From: CAZMSQ01 sp964569025
GTDB taxonomy: Bacteria > Bacteroidota > Bacteroidia > Chitinophagales > Saprospiraceae
Reading direction: 5' to 3'
Length of the DNA: 64,000 nucleotides
NCBI GenBank assembly: GCA_964569025.1
Contig: CAZMSQ010000001.1
Coordinates: 310,001 to 374,000, forward strand
The position numbers and the translations under genes were made by a program. Shown here piece by piece: positions 42,081 to 52,294 of this stretch; position 1 is the first letter of the stretch; the number at the start of each line of letters is the position of its first letter. The notes below the pieces were generated by a model. The model saw only the letters and a list, made by a program, of their open reading frames with translations. It was not told the origin of the DNA and ran no database searches.

Positions 42081-45000
42081 ATGAAGTTGAAGATTACATG
42101 GTTAACTCCGGTTTTCGTATTTCTCGGCACTCTGACCCTTTCGGCTCAGGCGCCAGAATGTGATCTCCCCGAAGCACCGGGTACAGACTGCTTTTCATCC
42201 CCGCTGCTCTGCCAGCAGGATCTTGTTGGTTACTGTTCAACAACTTGGGATTTTTTCAATCCGATTGCACCCCCGCCATTCTGTGCAGGCGCTGACAATA
42301 ATGTTCAGTGGATATCATTTGTAGCGGGTACCGAGTACATGCAATTATCGATTACTTTTAACAACTGTCTTGGCACTCCAAATGGGAATGGTATCCAGGC
42401 CCAGGTATTTGGGAATACCTCTTCGGATTGTAATGACAACTCGTTTTTTAGCGTGTCGAACTGTTATCAGAGTAATGGAGTTTCTCCTGGTCTTGCCGTG
42501 CTTGACATAGGTCCACTCATTCCCGGTGAAATCTACTATTTCGTAGTTGATGGGTGGAATGGGGATGTTTGTGATTGGAGTGTGGCCCTCACTGGGGGAA
42601 GCGCAGAGCCGCCGCCCATCGATCCCAGTACCGTGCAAATCGTTGGTGATGACCCTGTGTGTACTTCTTGTTTTTCGACGTATGAGGTACAGTTTCCTTT
42701 TCCGGATTTTAACGCCCAAAATTACCTCTGGACACTTGATGGTGGTGGGGTTTTTGCTGGTCCAAGCGAAGGGAAGGAATCCAATCCAGTGAATATTAAC
42801 TGGATTTCTGAAGGGACACATGAATTATGTGCAACTATATTCATCCCCTGTCAGGACACTTTTACGGTATGCCGGGAGATTACTGTTGAAGATCCAGAAG
42901 ATATCACCGTAGACCCAATCGTGTTGTGCGATAATGATTTACCGTACCTGTGGAACCCAAGTCCTGGCGGTGCGCCGCCAGTATCGGTATTCGGCCCCGG
43001 CACTTACACAACCGAAGAGGTGATCGGACCTGCATGTTGTACACGGACGATTACTGTGAACATTGAGGTCAATTATCCAACCTTCGGATTTCTGGATACA
43101 GTGCTCTGCCTTGATGAATGTTTTACCATACCTGGAGCATTCCCGCCAGTTACATATTGCGGGACGATTCCAGGGACATTCGAGGCTACGCTGCCTGGAG
43201 CAAATGCAGATGGGTGCGACAGCATTATTGCTGTGAATATCCAGCAGGAAGCATTCTTTCTCTCGGCCACGACAGATATTGAAACCTGTGAAGGTGATGA
43301 TGGTGCCATCAATTTAACTATTGATGGAGGGACGCCCGAATTCACATTTGAGTGGGACCCTGACCTTGGTGATGTAGAGGATCCAGATGGATTAAAAGCG
43401 GGTGTTTACAAGGTGACAGTGACGAGTTTCTATGGCTGTACGAATTCACTGATTGTCGAAGTCGATGGAGAGGCCATGATTGAGCTCGAAATTGATACAG
43501 TCATAGGGGTCGAGTGCTTTGGTGATGAGACGGGAGAGATCGAGGTGACCGTAACCGGGGGAGAATTGCCCCTGACGTATGTATGGACGGGCCCGACTCA
43601 GATTCCAGATGATGTGGAAGATCCCGAAAATTTGCTTGGAGGAGAATATTTTCTCGAAGTTGTTGACTCCGTTGGTTGTTCCGTAGAGGCATCCATCACA
43701 GTGCCTCAGCCGCCTCCGCTCGTCTTTTCGGATGTCACAATCATTGAGCCTTTATGTATAGGAGAAGGGAATGGAGGAATAATTCTCACGGTAGGTGGGG
43801 GTACTCCAGGGTACACTTATCTCTGGACTCCCAATATCAGCGACTCTGCATCTGCGTTTAACCTGTTCACAGGCACATATTCGGTAGAGGTTGAGGATGA
43901 GAATGGGTGTACCATTGATACCTCCATCACAGTGACTCAACCTGAGGCATTATCCACAACGACTGTTGTAACGGATGTCTCATGCAATGGGGGCAGTGAC
44001 GGTCAGGTTGACTTGACGGTTTTTGGAGGTACTCCCCAATTCGAATTCATTTGGGACAATGGAAATACGAATGAGGATCCAGATGATCTTGACGCGGGCG
44101 TCCATGGATACACCATAACAGACGCAAATGGCTGTGTTTTTAGTGGCACAGTGACAGTTGGTGAGCCAGATGTCTTAAACGTCGATCTTGAAACGGTCAC
44201 GAATGTATCTTGTAATGATGGGTCAGATGGAGCCATCGATATTTCAGTGACCGGGGGCACAACGGACTACTCATTTGCATGGAGCCCGGGAGGTCAGACT
44301 GAAGAGGATATCTCAGGTCTGACAGAAGGGACTTATATGGTCATGGTGACCGATGCAAATGGATGTCAGGATTCTTTAGAGGCCACAGTCACCCAGCCTG
44401 ATCCGCTGACTTCCGTATTGACACCTACTAATACTTCGTGTTTCGGGGGCTCTGATGGAAGCATCGATCTTGAGCCTGGAGGAGGAAGTGGTGCATACGC
44501 GTATGCCTGGTCTCCGGCACAGGGAAATACTCAGGATCCAACGCAACTTTCTGCAGGGCTATATATCGTCACGCTCTCAGATGCGAATGCCCCGGCTTGC
44601 CAGTTGATTGATAGTGTAGAGGTTGGGGAACCGACTCAAATAAGCATTACTGGAACAAGCGAAGACGCTATTTGCGGTGAGCTGAACGGTTCAATAGATA
44701 TTACCGTTACCGGAGGCACACCGGGTTACAGTTATGATTGGAGTGATCCCGCAAATGATGTCGAAGATCCAACCGGACTTGGGCCTGGCTCATATACAGT
44801 GACCGTAACCGATGACAACCAGTGCACCCGGACGTTCACCATCAGTGTCAATACTCCAAACGGTCTGAGTGCCACAGTTGAGGCAGTAGATGCCTCCTGT
44901 TTCGGATTGAGTGACGGGGCTTTGGATCTCACCATCACAGGGGGAATTCAGCCATATTCTATCGATTGGAATGCGGACTATCTGGACGGGATGGAAGATT

Positions 45001-48000
45001 CCACCGGACTTCAGTCAGGCACCTACTCAGTTACCGTCACTGATGACACCGATTGCTCGGTCGTCGCTTCTGCAACCATCAATGAACCGGATACGCTCGT
45101 TGTAACCGGAGTTTCCCAGCAGGCCACCTGTGGTCTTCCGAACGGGAATATCGACATTACGATTACCGGAGGCACACCTCAGTATGGAACTGATTGGAGT
45201 GTCGATTCACTCGACGGCATTCAGGACCCTGTGAATTTGTTGGCAGGAGATTATGCTGTAACGGTGACTGATGCCAATGGATGTCAGGATTCGACCAATG
45301 TAACCATTGATACACCTGATGAGCTTATCGTGGATTTTGCAGTCACTTCAAATCTGTGTTTCGGAGACAGTACAGGCAGTATAGATGTGACTGTGACTGG
45401 TGGAACGCCAGTATTTACATTCAATTGGAACGGTACTGCCTATGACGGTCAGCAAAGCTTGAGTGGTATTCCTGCTGGCAACTATGCGCTGACAGTCACA
45501 GATGCGAATAGTTGTACAAATGTGATTAACCCTGTTGTAAACCAGCCCGATGCGCTTACCATTGAGGATTCACAGACAAATGTCAGCTGTAATGGGTTTA
45601 CCGACGGTGCCATCGACTTGACGGTCGGCGGAGGTACACCGGGATACTCTTATGACTGGAGTGACGATAACTGGGATGGCACTGAGGATCCGGATGCGCT
45701 GGGTGCGGGAGTCTACGGAGTGACCGTATCCGATGCCAACAACTGTGATATCTCAACCTCGGTTACAATCACTGAGCCATCGGCTCTGCAACTCTCTGGA
45801 AGTTCGATACCTGCTACATGTGGTCTTGCCAACGGAAGTATTTCCTTGCTTGTGAATGGAGGGACCGGATTGTACACCTTCACATGGAGTGACCCTGCTC
45901 TGAATGGTCAGCAAAATCCAACAGGTCTTTTGCCCGGCGTGTATTCTGTCACAGTGACCGACGAGAATGACTGTACGATTACCGGCTCATATGATGTCAC
46001 GACACCAAATGCATTGCTTGCCAGTTCGGTAGTGGTGAATGTCGGCTGTTTTGGTGAGAGCACGGGTGCCATTGACGTCACCGTTTCAGGAGGCTCACCT
46101 CCGTATGAGTTTGACTGGAATGTCAGTGTGTATGATGGTCAGGAAGATATCTCAGGTGTTCCGGCAGGTCTGTATATTCTGACAGTGACAGATTCAGACG
46201 ATTGTGATTTTATTATTTCTGATACCGTTTCACAACCCCCACAACTGACTGGTGCGACTCAGTCTACTGATGTGACTTGTAATAACTTCGGAGATGGTAT
46301 TATTGACGTGACCGTGCAAGGCGGAACACCCATATACGATTATCTATGGAGTGACCCTTCATACAATGGCACACAGGATGCAACCGGACTTGATCCTGGC
46401 TCCTACGCTGTGACCGTAGTCGATGCCAATGGTTGTGAGCTCGTTCTTGCGGATTCCATCGCGCAGCCGGATGCGTTGGCTGTATCAGATGTTTCAGAGG
46501 ATATTCTCTGCTTTGACGGTGCCAATGGGACCATTGATTTGACAGTAACAGGCGGGGTTGGTCAGTATTCCTTTGATTGGTCTGATGACACTTTCGATGG
46601 TCAGGAGGATCTTTCAGGACTTTCGGCCGGCCTTTATGAGGTGGTGATTTCAGATGAGAATGGGTGTGAACTGCCTTATGCTGTTACACTGACTCAACCT
46701 ACAGCTCTGTCAATTGATGACATTGTGATTGTGGATGTAGATTGCAATGGGAATTCCACGGGTAGTATTGATTTAGATGTCTCCGGAGGCGTCACCCCGT
46801 ATACGGTGATCTGGAGCAACACTTCACAAACAGGTGAATCTATCAATCAACTGCCTCAAGGTACGTATGCACCAATCATTACTGACGCAAATGGATGTCC
46901 ATTATCCGGAGCGCCACTGACTGTCGCTGAGCCTACGGCTCTTGCCATTTCAGCAACATCAACTGAAGCAACCTGCGGAGAGGCTAACGGAACCATTGAC
47001 GTGACAGTGTCAGGCGGAACGCCCGGATATTCATTCTCCTGGAGTGATCCGATTGCAGTAGGAGAAGACCCCACAGGTCTTCCAGCTGGTCAATACAGCG
47101 TCACTGTGACCGATGGGAATGGGTGTCAGATTGATCTCGCAGTCTCTGTCATTACGCCGAATGGACTGGAAATTGTCGTGACAGCTGATTCAACCAGTTG
47201 TTCTGGTGGCAGTGATGGCAGTATTGACCTTCAAATAACGGGTGGGTCAACGCCTTATCTGATTGAATGGTCTGGCGGAATTGCAACCAATACTATTGAT
47301 CCGACCGGTCTGGCGGCAGGGCCTTACTCAGTGACAGTTACTGATGCGGATACCTGCCAATTGACGGCCACTGTGACAGTACATGAACCCACGCCCATTG
47401 AGTTGGAATTTACGACAGAAAATGCCACTTGTGGCCTCGCGAATGGAAGTATTGATTTGACGGCAACCGGTGGAACGCCAGGGTACACATTTGACTGGAC
47501 AGATCCTACAGTCAGTGATGTTGAAGATCCCTCGGGACTGCCCGTTGGCAATTACGAAGTGGTTGTGACCGATAAGAATGGATGTACAGCGTCAATTATT
47601 GTGCCGGTGAATACCCCGAATCCGTTGATTCTTGATGTATCTTCTATTGACGTTACATGTTTCGGACTCTTCAACGGAAGCGCCTCTTCCTCTACCAGTG
47701 GAGGGTCTCCTCCGTACGATTACAGTTGGACAGGGTCACCAAGTACTGGCCCTGATGCCAATAATCTGGGCGCAGGTAATTACACATTGATTGTGACCGA
47801 TGCTGATGACTGCACGGTCACGGAGACTGTGACCATCAATCAGCCACCGCTACTCGTCGCTCAGGGCATTGGCTTCGACGCAACTTGTAACGGTGACGCA
47901 AACGGCAGTATCGACCTTACAGTGTCTGGTGGTGTGCCCGGATTTTCATATGTCTGGAACAACGGAGCTGGCAGCGGCGAAGATCCCGTCAATCTTGGAG

Positions 48001-49325
48001 CAAACACTTACGCTGTGACTGTCACAGATGCCAATAACTGCACCACGACCGAAAGCGTAACGATTGATGAACCCGCTGCACTGGTCTTGAATACAACGAG
48101 TCAGGCAGTGTCGTGCTTTGCCTATTCTGACGGTTCCATCAACCTAACGGTTCAGGGTGGGGTGACCCCTTACAATTTTGCATGGAACGGAGGTCTCCCG
48201 GCTATTGAGGACCCAACTGATGTGTCTGCTGGTAGCTACACTGTAGTCGTCACTGATGCCAACGGATGTACGGCCGCCGCCACCCAAGTTGTGACCCAGC
48301 CAGACGGGATGACCCTCGATGTCGTTCTCTCAGCCTTTGGCAACTTCAACGTCAGCTGCTACAATTCTGAAGATGGGACGGCTGAGGTCAACGTGACCGG
48401 AGGAGTCAGTCCGTACATGTTTTTGTGGTCGAATGGATCAGCCAATGCACTAACCAGGAATCTGGCCCCGAATACGGACTATACCGTCACCGTCACTGAT
48501 GCCAACGGATGTACGCTTGCTGAAACAGTCAATCTCACTGCTCCAGCACCTATTTCAGCCGATGTCAGCACGGCTTCTACAAGCTGTGAAGGAGACAATG
48601 ATGGTCGTATTACGATTGAATCTGTAATCGGTGGAATCGGAGATTATGTCTACTCTTTTGCAGGGCGTCCGTTCACCCCCGTCGGCCAGCAGGGTTTCCT
48701 CCCTGCCGGTGATTATCCTGTCATCGTGCAGGATGCCGCGGGATGTGAGTGGGATACCGTCGTAACAGTCGGTGAGCCTGCTGAATTGGTGGTTGATCTT
48801 GGCGGAGACCAGCTGATCACACTCGGCGAATCAGCGTTTATTGATCCACTAACCTCGGCAATTGTTGATACAACCATCTGGATTCTTCCAGATTCGTTTG
48901 ACTGTCCGCCAAGTGAATGGCCATGTGAAGTGACTCCTTATTTCACAACGCGCTATATGATTAGGGTGATTGATGAGAAAGGTTGTGTGGCAGAAGATGA
49001 AATCCTGATTCGTGTTGAGAAGCCAAGAGAGATTTTTGTTCCCAATGCATTCTCACCAAATGACGATGGGTTCAATGATTATATCAAACTCTATGGCGGC
49101 AGAGATATTGAGGTTGTAAAACAGTTCCTGATATTCAACCGGTGGGGTGAAAAGGTGTATGAGCTTCGGGACTTCCATCCAAATAGCTATCCTGATTCAG
49201 ATGGTTGGAATGGTACATTCCTTGGCAAACGTCTTGATCCGGCAGTGTTTGTGTACTTCGCAGAAGTTACATTCATTGACGGAGAGACCGTCGTTTTTGA
49301 GGGTGATATCACCTTGATTCGATAA
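42081..49325 (+). CDS. Giant SprB-repeat adhesin with gliding motility-associated C-terminal domain
   Basis: The 2414-residue exported protein has a signal peptide (about 1-22), a cysteine-rich N-terminal region (about 25-395) and 24 SprB-type repeats of roughly 75-80 residues (about 398-2236). Each repeat has a C-x(n)-G-x-I-D-x-T-V-x-G-G start, a W-x-x-P/N middle and a Y-x-V-T-V-T-D-x-N-G-C end. A short Ig-like module (about 2240-2310) and the CHU_C/type B sorting domain (about 2315-2414, FVPNAFSPNDDGFND, FNRWGEKVYE) complete it. SprB-like proteins are carried along the surface by the gliding machinery or act as adhesins. The repeats fall into two kinds in a fixed order (see findings). Two cysteines per repeat suggest a disulfide in each. 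It is a single-gene unit ended by a strong terminator. Confidence 0.93.
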   Translation: MKLKITWLTPVFVFLGTLTLSAQAPECDLPEAPGTDCFSSPLLCQQDLVGYCSTTWDFFNPIAPPPFCAGADNNVQWISFVAGTEYMQLSITFNNCLGTPNGNGIQAQVFGNTSSDCNDNSFFSVSNCYQSNGVSPGLAVLDIGPLIPGEIYYFVVDGWNGDVCDWSVALTGGSAEPPPIDPSTVQIVGDDPVCTSCFSTYEVQFPFPDFNAQNYLWTLDGGGVFAGPSEGKESNPVNINWISEGTHELCATIFIPCQDTFTVCREITVEDPEDITVDPIVLCDNDLPYLWNPSPGGAPPVSVFGPGTYTTEEVIGPACCTRTITVNIEVNYPTFGFLDTVLCLDECFTIPGAFPPVTYCGTIPGTFEATLPGANADGCDSIIAVNIQQEAFFLSATTDIETCEGDDGAINLTIDGGTPEFTFEWDPDLGDVEDPDGLKAGVYKVTVTSFYGCTNSLIVEVDGEAMIELEIDTVIGVECFGDETGEIEVTVTGGELPLTYVWTGPTQIPDDVEDPENLLGGEYFLEVVDSVGCSVEASITVPQPPPLVFSDVTIIEPLCIGEGNGGIILTVGGGTPGYTYLWTPNISDSASAFNLFTGTYSVEVEDENGCTIDTSITVTQPEALSTTTVVTDVSCNGGSDGQVDLTVFGGTPQFEFIWDNGNTNEDPDDLDAGVHGYTITDANGCVFSGTVTVGEPDVLNVDLETVTNVSCNDGSDGAIDISVTGGTTDYSFAWSPGGQTEEDISGLTEGTYMVMVTDANGCQDSLEATVTQPDPLTSVLTPTNTSCFGGSDGSIDLEPGGGSGAYAYAWSPAQGNTQDPTQLSAGLYIVTLSDANAPACQLIDSVEVGEPTQISITGTSEDAICGELNGSIDITVTGGTPGYSYDWSDPANDVEDPTGLGPGSYTVTVTDDNQCTRTFTISVNTPNGLSATVEAVDASCFGLSDGALDLTITGGIQPYSIDWNADYLDGMEDSTGLQSGTYSVTVTDDTDCSVVASATINEPDTLVVTGVSQQATCGLPNGNIDITITGGTPQYGTDWSVDSLDGIQDPVNLLAGDYAVTVTDANGCQDSTNVTIDTPDELIVDFAVTSNLCFGDSTGSIDVTVTGGTPVFTFNWNGTAYDGQQSLSGIPAGNYALTVTDANSCTNVINPVVNQPDALTIEDSQTNVSCNGFTDGAIDLTVGGGTPGYSYDWSDDNWDGTEDPDALGAGVYGVTVSDANNCDISTSVTITEPSALQLSGSSIPATCGLANGSISLLVNGGTGLYTFTWSDPALNGQQNPTGLLPGVYSVTVTDENDCTITGSYDVTTPNALLASSVVVNVGCFGESTGAIDVTVSGGSPPYEFDWNVSVYDGQEDISGVPAGLYILTVTDSDDCDFIISDTVSQPPQLTGATQSTDVTCNNFGDGIIDVTVQGGTPIYDYLWSDPSYNGTQDATGLDPGSYAVTVVDANGCELVLADSIAQPDALAVSDVSEDILCFDGANGTIDLTVTGGVGQYSFDWSDDTFDGQEDLSGLSAGLYEVVISDENGCELPYAVTLTQPTALSIDDIVIVDVDCNGNSTGSIDLDVSGGVTPYTVIWSNTSQTGESINQLPQGTYAPIITDANGCPLSGAPLTVAEPTALAISATSTEATCGEANGTIDVTVSGGTPGYSFSWSDPIAVGEDPTGLPAGQYSVTVTDGNGCQIDLAVSVITPNGLEIVVTADSTSCSGGSDGSIDLQITGGSTPYLIEWSGGIATNTIDPTGLAAGPYSVTVTDADTCQLTATVTVHEPTPIELEFTTENATCGLANGSIDLTATGGTPGYTFDWTDPTVSDVEDPSGLPVGNYEVVVTDKNGCTASIIVPVNTPNPLILDVSSIDVTCFGLFNGSASSSTSGGSPPYDYSWTGSPSTGPDANNLGAGNYTLIVTDADDCTVTETVTINQPPLLVAQGIGFDATCNGDANGSIDLTVSGGVPGFSYVWNNGAGSGEDPVNLGANTYAVTVTDANNCTTTESVTIDEPAALVLNTTSQAVSCFAYSDGSINLTVQGGVTPYNFAWNGGLPAIEDPTDVSAGSYTVVVTDANGCTAAATQVVTQPDGMTLDVVLSAFGNFNVSCYNSEDGTAEVNVTGGVSPYMFLWSNGSANALTRNLAPNTDYTVTVTDANGCTLAETVNLTAPAPISADVSTASTSCEGDNDGRITIESVIGGIGDYVYSFAGRPFTPVGQQGFLPAGDYPVIVQDAAGCEWDTVVTVGEPAELVVDLGGDQLITLGESAFIDPLTSAIVDTTIWILPDSFDCPPSEWPCEVTPYFTTRYMIRVIDEKGCVAEDEILIRVEKPREIFVPNAFSPNDDGFNDYIKLYGGRDIEVVKQFLIFNRWGEKVYELRDFHPNSYPDSDGWNGTFLGKRLDPAVFVYFAEVTFIDGETVVFEGDITLIR
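43274..48792 (+). repeat. 24 SprB-type coding repeats, two kinds
   Basis: Twenty-four repeats of about 225-240 bases run head to tail and are well diverged at DNA level. Five of them (starting near 44660, 45120, 45810, 46965 and 47420) open with CG..NG and close with TPN or TPD. The other 19 open with C followed by other residues (most often CFG or CNG) and mostly close with QP or EP. Confidence 0.85.
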
Positions 49326-49332
49326 AAAATCG

Positions 49333-49385
49333 AACGCACAAAAAAAAGGGAACATGCACAGCATGCTCCCTTTTTTTTGTGCGTT
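49333..49385. terminator. Bidirectional intrinsic terminator
   Basis: Arms 49333-49351 and 49367-49385 are perfectly complementary over 19 bases and include A8 and T8. Inside, after one mismatch, CATGC/GCATG (49353-49357, 49361-49365) continue the stem to a three-base loop. It works in both directions for the convergent adhesin and polyprenyl synthase genes, and the right arm reaches the latter's stop codon. Confidence 0.9.
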
Positions 49386-50373
49386 ATTTTTTCCGCTCGG
49401 TTACATAAATAACCAGATCCTTGAGGGACTGCTTAGCTGAATTTTCGGGCATATCGTCAAGGATAGAAAAGGCTTCAGACCGATACTGGTACATTGCTTT
49501 TCGGGCGTATTCCATTCCCCCGCTCTTCCATACAAATCGAATGACTTCCGCAACTTTATCTTTCTCCTCATTGTGGTTTTTTATCAATCTGATCATTCGT
49601 CTGCGTTCAGATTTGGAGGCTCTTGTGAGTGCATAAATCAAGGGGAGAGTCAGTTTTTTTTCCTTGATGTCTATTCCGGTAGGCTTTCCGACATCGTCAT
49701 CTCCGAAATCGAACAGGTCGTCCCGGATTTGAAAAGCGATACCTATTTTTTCTCCAAATTGCCGCATTTGTTCGATGATGATTTGATCATCTGTCACTGA
49801 GGCAGCACCAGACGCGCAGGCTGATGCAATGAGCGAAGCTGTTTTTTTACGTATGATATCAAAATAAACAGACTCTTCGATATCCAGTCTGCGGGCTTTT
49901 TCCATCTGAAGGAGCTCTCCCTCAGACATCTCCTTGACGGCACGGGAAACGAGTTGGAGAAGTTGGTAGGCTTCGTTGTCGAGAGCCAACAACAAGCCTC
50001 TCGATAGCAGGTAATCTCCAACCAAAACAGCGACCTTATTTTTCCACAGAGCATTGATGGAAAAAAAACCGCGGCGCTGATAGGAGTCATCAACGACATC
50101 GTCGTGAACGAGTGTAGCTGTATGGAGTAACTCGACCAAAGAGGCGGCCGTAAACGTTTTTTGCCTGACACCGCCACAAAGCGCTGCGCACAGAAACACA
50201 AACATAGGGCGTACCTGTTTCCCTTTTCTGCGCACAATGTAAAACGTGATCCGGTCGAGTAGAGCAACCTGACTTCGCATTGAATCGCGAAAGTGCTTTT
50301 CAAAGATTTTCAGTTCTTCGGCAATTGGCGCCTGTATCTCGCTAAGTGACCGTGTCGATCTTGCTGGGTTCAT
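49384..50373 (-). CDS. Polyprenyl diphosphate synthase
   Basis: The 329-residue trans-prenyltransferase extends an allylic diphosphate with isopentenyl diphosphate units. The first aspartate-rich motif is LVHDDVVDDSYQRRG (about 81-95), the second QIRDDLFDFGDDDVGKPTG (about 210-228). The family includes octaprenyl- and heptaprenyl-type synthases that make quinone side chains, and product length cannot be read safely. The ATG at 50373 (MNPARSTRS) is preferred. An upstream ATG at 50451 would overlap the divergent hydrolase gene. Its product could feed menaquinone or the GGGP synthase at 9960-10703. Confidence 0.92.
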   Translation of the reverse strand: MNPARSTRSLSEIQAPIAEELKIFEKHFRDSMRSQVALLDRITFYIVRRKGKQVRPMFVFLCAALCGGVRQKTFTAASLVELLHTATLVHDDVVDDSYQRRGFFSINALWKNKVAVLVGDYLLSRGLLLALDNEAYQLLQLVSRAVKEMSEGELLQMEKARRLDIEESVYFDIIRKKTASLIASACASGAASVTDDQIIIEQMRQFGEKIGIAFQIRDDLFDFGDDDVGKPTGIDIKEKKLTLPLIYALTRASKSERRRMIRLIKNHNEEKDKVAEVIRFVWKSGGMEYARKAMYQYRSEAFSILDDMPENSAKQSLKDLVIYVTERKK

Positions 50374-50438
50374 AGTGGTTGGAAGATACAAAAAAGCAAA
50401 ATGGCCGGATATTGAATGACTTTTCCTAAATTCCCACA

Positions 50439-51320
50439 ATGAACACTCCAATAAAGAGCATTGTTTCCGGCTCCGCAGGGCGGAAGATAGCCACAGATTT
50501 GTATATGCCTCCCCACAAGGATGGAGTAAGCCATCCTGTCATCTTGTTTGTCCACGGATTTAAAGGATTCAAGGATTGGGGTATTTGGTCGTTGTGTGCT
50601 GACTTTTTTGTTTCAAGAGGATTTGCCTTTCTCGCTTTCAACTTTTCGCATAACGGGACTGCTCCAGGTCAGGAGACTGAATTCTGTGATCTTGAGGCAT
50701 TTTCTCAAAATACTTTTTCAAAGGAACAAGCCGATCTTCAGTTCGTAATTGATTGGCTTGCTGATAATTCAGCAACGCAGAAATGGCCTCTTGATTTGAA
50801 TCGGGTGGGCTTGATCGGGCATAGCCGTGGAGGTCCGATTGCACTACTGCATGGGCTCAGAGATGCCCGAGTAAAAGCTGTTGTCACCTGGGCATCCGTT
50901 GCAAGGCTGGATTATGCCTGGCAGGATGCCGGGTTGGTAGAGCGATGGAAAAAGGAAGGAGTATTGACTGTGATCAATGGAAGGACTGGTCAGGAAATGC
51001 CTCTCTTGTTTGAGTTATATCGTGATTTTGACCGGCGAAGGAACGAACTGGATGTCAAAACCTTTTTGAGAAAGGGGAATAAACCCATTCTTATCATTCA
51101 CGGGACAGCTGACCCGGCGGTGCCTTCTTCACACGCCCTTGAACTTCATGAGTGGGCTTCAGATTCATCTTTGCTTTTGATTGAGGGTGCTGATCATGTA
51201 TTTGGCGGGAAACATCCATGGCATGAAGACAGGTTGCCGGCAGATGCACGTCGTGCAGTCGAAGCAAGCGCAGACTTTTTTGAGGAAAAGTTAGTTCATG
51301 AGAATAAGGAAACTGTCTGA
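50439..51320 (+). CDS. Alpha/beta hydrolase (dienelactone hydrolase-like)
   Basis: The 293-residue protein carries VHGFKGFKDWG (about 34-44, oxyanion-hole region), the nucleophile elbow GHSRGG (about 127-132), a probable acid in HGTADPAVP (about 224-232) and a catalytic His in GADHVFGGKHPW (about 251-262). It resembles dienelactone hydrolase and acyl-peptidase-like esterases. No signal peptide is seen, so it acts in the cytoplasm on an unknown ester or amide. It is divergent from the polyprenyl synthase across 65 bases and co-directional with purQ 78 bases downstream. Confidence 0.85.
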   Translation: MNTPIKSIVSGSAGRKIATDLYMPPHKDGVSHPVILFVHGFKGFKDWGIWSLCADFFVSRGFAFLAFNFSHNGTAPGQETEFCDLEAFSQNTFSKEQADLQFVIDWLADNSATQKWPLDLNRVGLIGHSRGGPIALLHGLRDARVKAVVTWASVARLDYAWQDAGLVERWKKEGVLTVINGRTGQEMPLLFELYRDFDRRRNELDVKTFLRKGNKPILIIHGTADPAVPSSHALELHEWASDSSLLLIEGADHVFGGKHPWHEDRLPADARRAVEASADFFEEKLVHENKETV

Positions 51321-51398
51321 GGGAAGAAACTCATGGTCAAATCCACCGGTCCTGTTCAGAAATTCTGATATTTGCGGTCAGACCAAAACACTGTGATT

Positions 51399-52106
51399 AT
51401 GAAGTTTGGCGTCATTGTTTTTCCTGGATCGAACTGTGATGATGACATGCAATACGTGCTGACTAAGGTTTTGGGGCAGGAAAGCCGCAAGATCTGGCAC
51501 AAAGACCCGGATTTGGGCGGGTTGAAAAAGGGGGATTGTGTCATTTTGCCTGGGGGTTTTTCATATGGCGACTATCTTCGAGCAGGAGCCATTGCGAGGT
51601 TTTCTCCAATCATGAAAGCTGTTATTGAATTCGCGAATGCAGGTGGACTCGTGTGGGGCATTTGCAATGGGTTTCAGATACTCTGTGAGGCCCATCTGCT
51701 TCCAGGTGCACTTTTGCGCAATGAGCGTCAATTATTTGTAGGCAAGGATGTACACCTGCGCGTGGAGACAGCGAAAAGCCCGATTACAAATGGTATTGAG
51801 GGGCAAGTACTCCGGATGCCGGTTGCCCATGCTGAAGGGCGTTTCCATGCAGATGAGCAAACGCTTGACGAATTGGAGCGGAACGATCAGGTGTTATTCA
51901 GGTACTGTCTGCCTAACGGGCAGAATTCTGAAGAGGCAAATCCGAATGGGTCCGCAAGAGATATTGCAGGTATTTCCAATGCACAGCGCAATGTGTTTGG
52001 CATGATGCCTCATCCAGAGCGTGCTGCAGAGTCATTGCTCGGAAGCGAAGATGGTCGCCTTTTATTTGATTCGCTTCTTCGTGTGGCTCGCGAGTTTGCA
52101 TTCTAG
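51399..52106 (+). CDS. purQ: Phosphoribosylformylglycinamidine synthase subunit PurQ
   Basis: PurQ is the glutaminase subunit that supplies ammonia to PurL in purine synthesis. The 235-residue protein starts MKFGVIVFPGSNCDDD (ATG at 51399), the canonical N-terminus; a further nine codons upstream are open but unconserved. The class I amidotransferase nucleophile is Cys in WGICNGFQILCE (about 85-96) and the His/Glu pair is in MMPHPERAAE (about 206-215). Some Bacteroidota encode a single fused PurL; a free PurQ implies the split purS/purQ/purL form, with partners outside the window. Confidence 0.96.
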   Translation: MKFGVIVFPGSNCDDDMQYVLTKVLGQESRKIWHKDPDLGGLKKGDCVILPGGFSYGDYLRAGAIARFSPIMKAVIEFANAGGLVWGICNGFQILCEAHLLPGALLRNERQLFVGKDVHLRVETAKSPITNGIEGQVLRMPVAHAEGRFHADEQTLDELERNDQVLFRYCLPNGQNSEEANPNGSARDIAGISNAQRNVFGMMPHPERAAESLLGSEDGRLLFDSLLRVAREFAF

Positions 52107-52294
52107 TGAGATGAGATATAATAGGGACCTGTTGCTGTTAAATTTCTCTTAAAGGCCCGGCAAAGAATGAATTTGGAGGGTTGTGTGTGTTATCTTTCAC
52201 AAAAGGCATTCCTCCCAACTTCTTACTTTTACGGCCAGTGTTCGCCTGCTTGTCTCTGCAGGAGATTTTCGATTTTTCGTTAAAATTAGTGATC

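Noticed and set aside
43274..48792. Regular repeats that could be taken for a CRISPR-like or satellite array
   Set aside because: They are diverged coding repeats of a single 2414-residue frame with the known SprB-type pattern.
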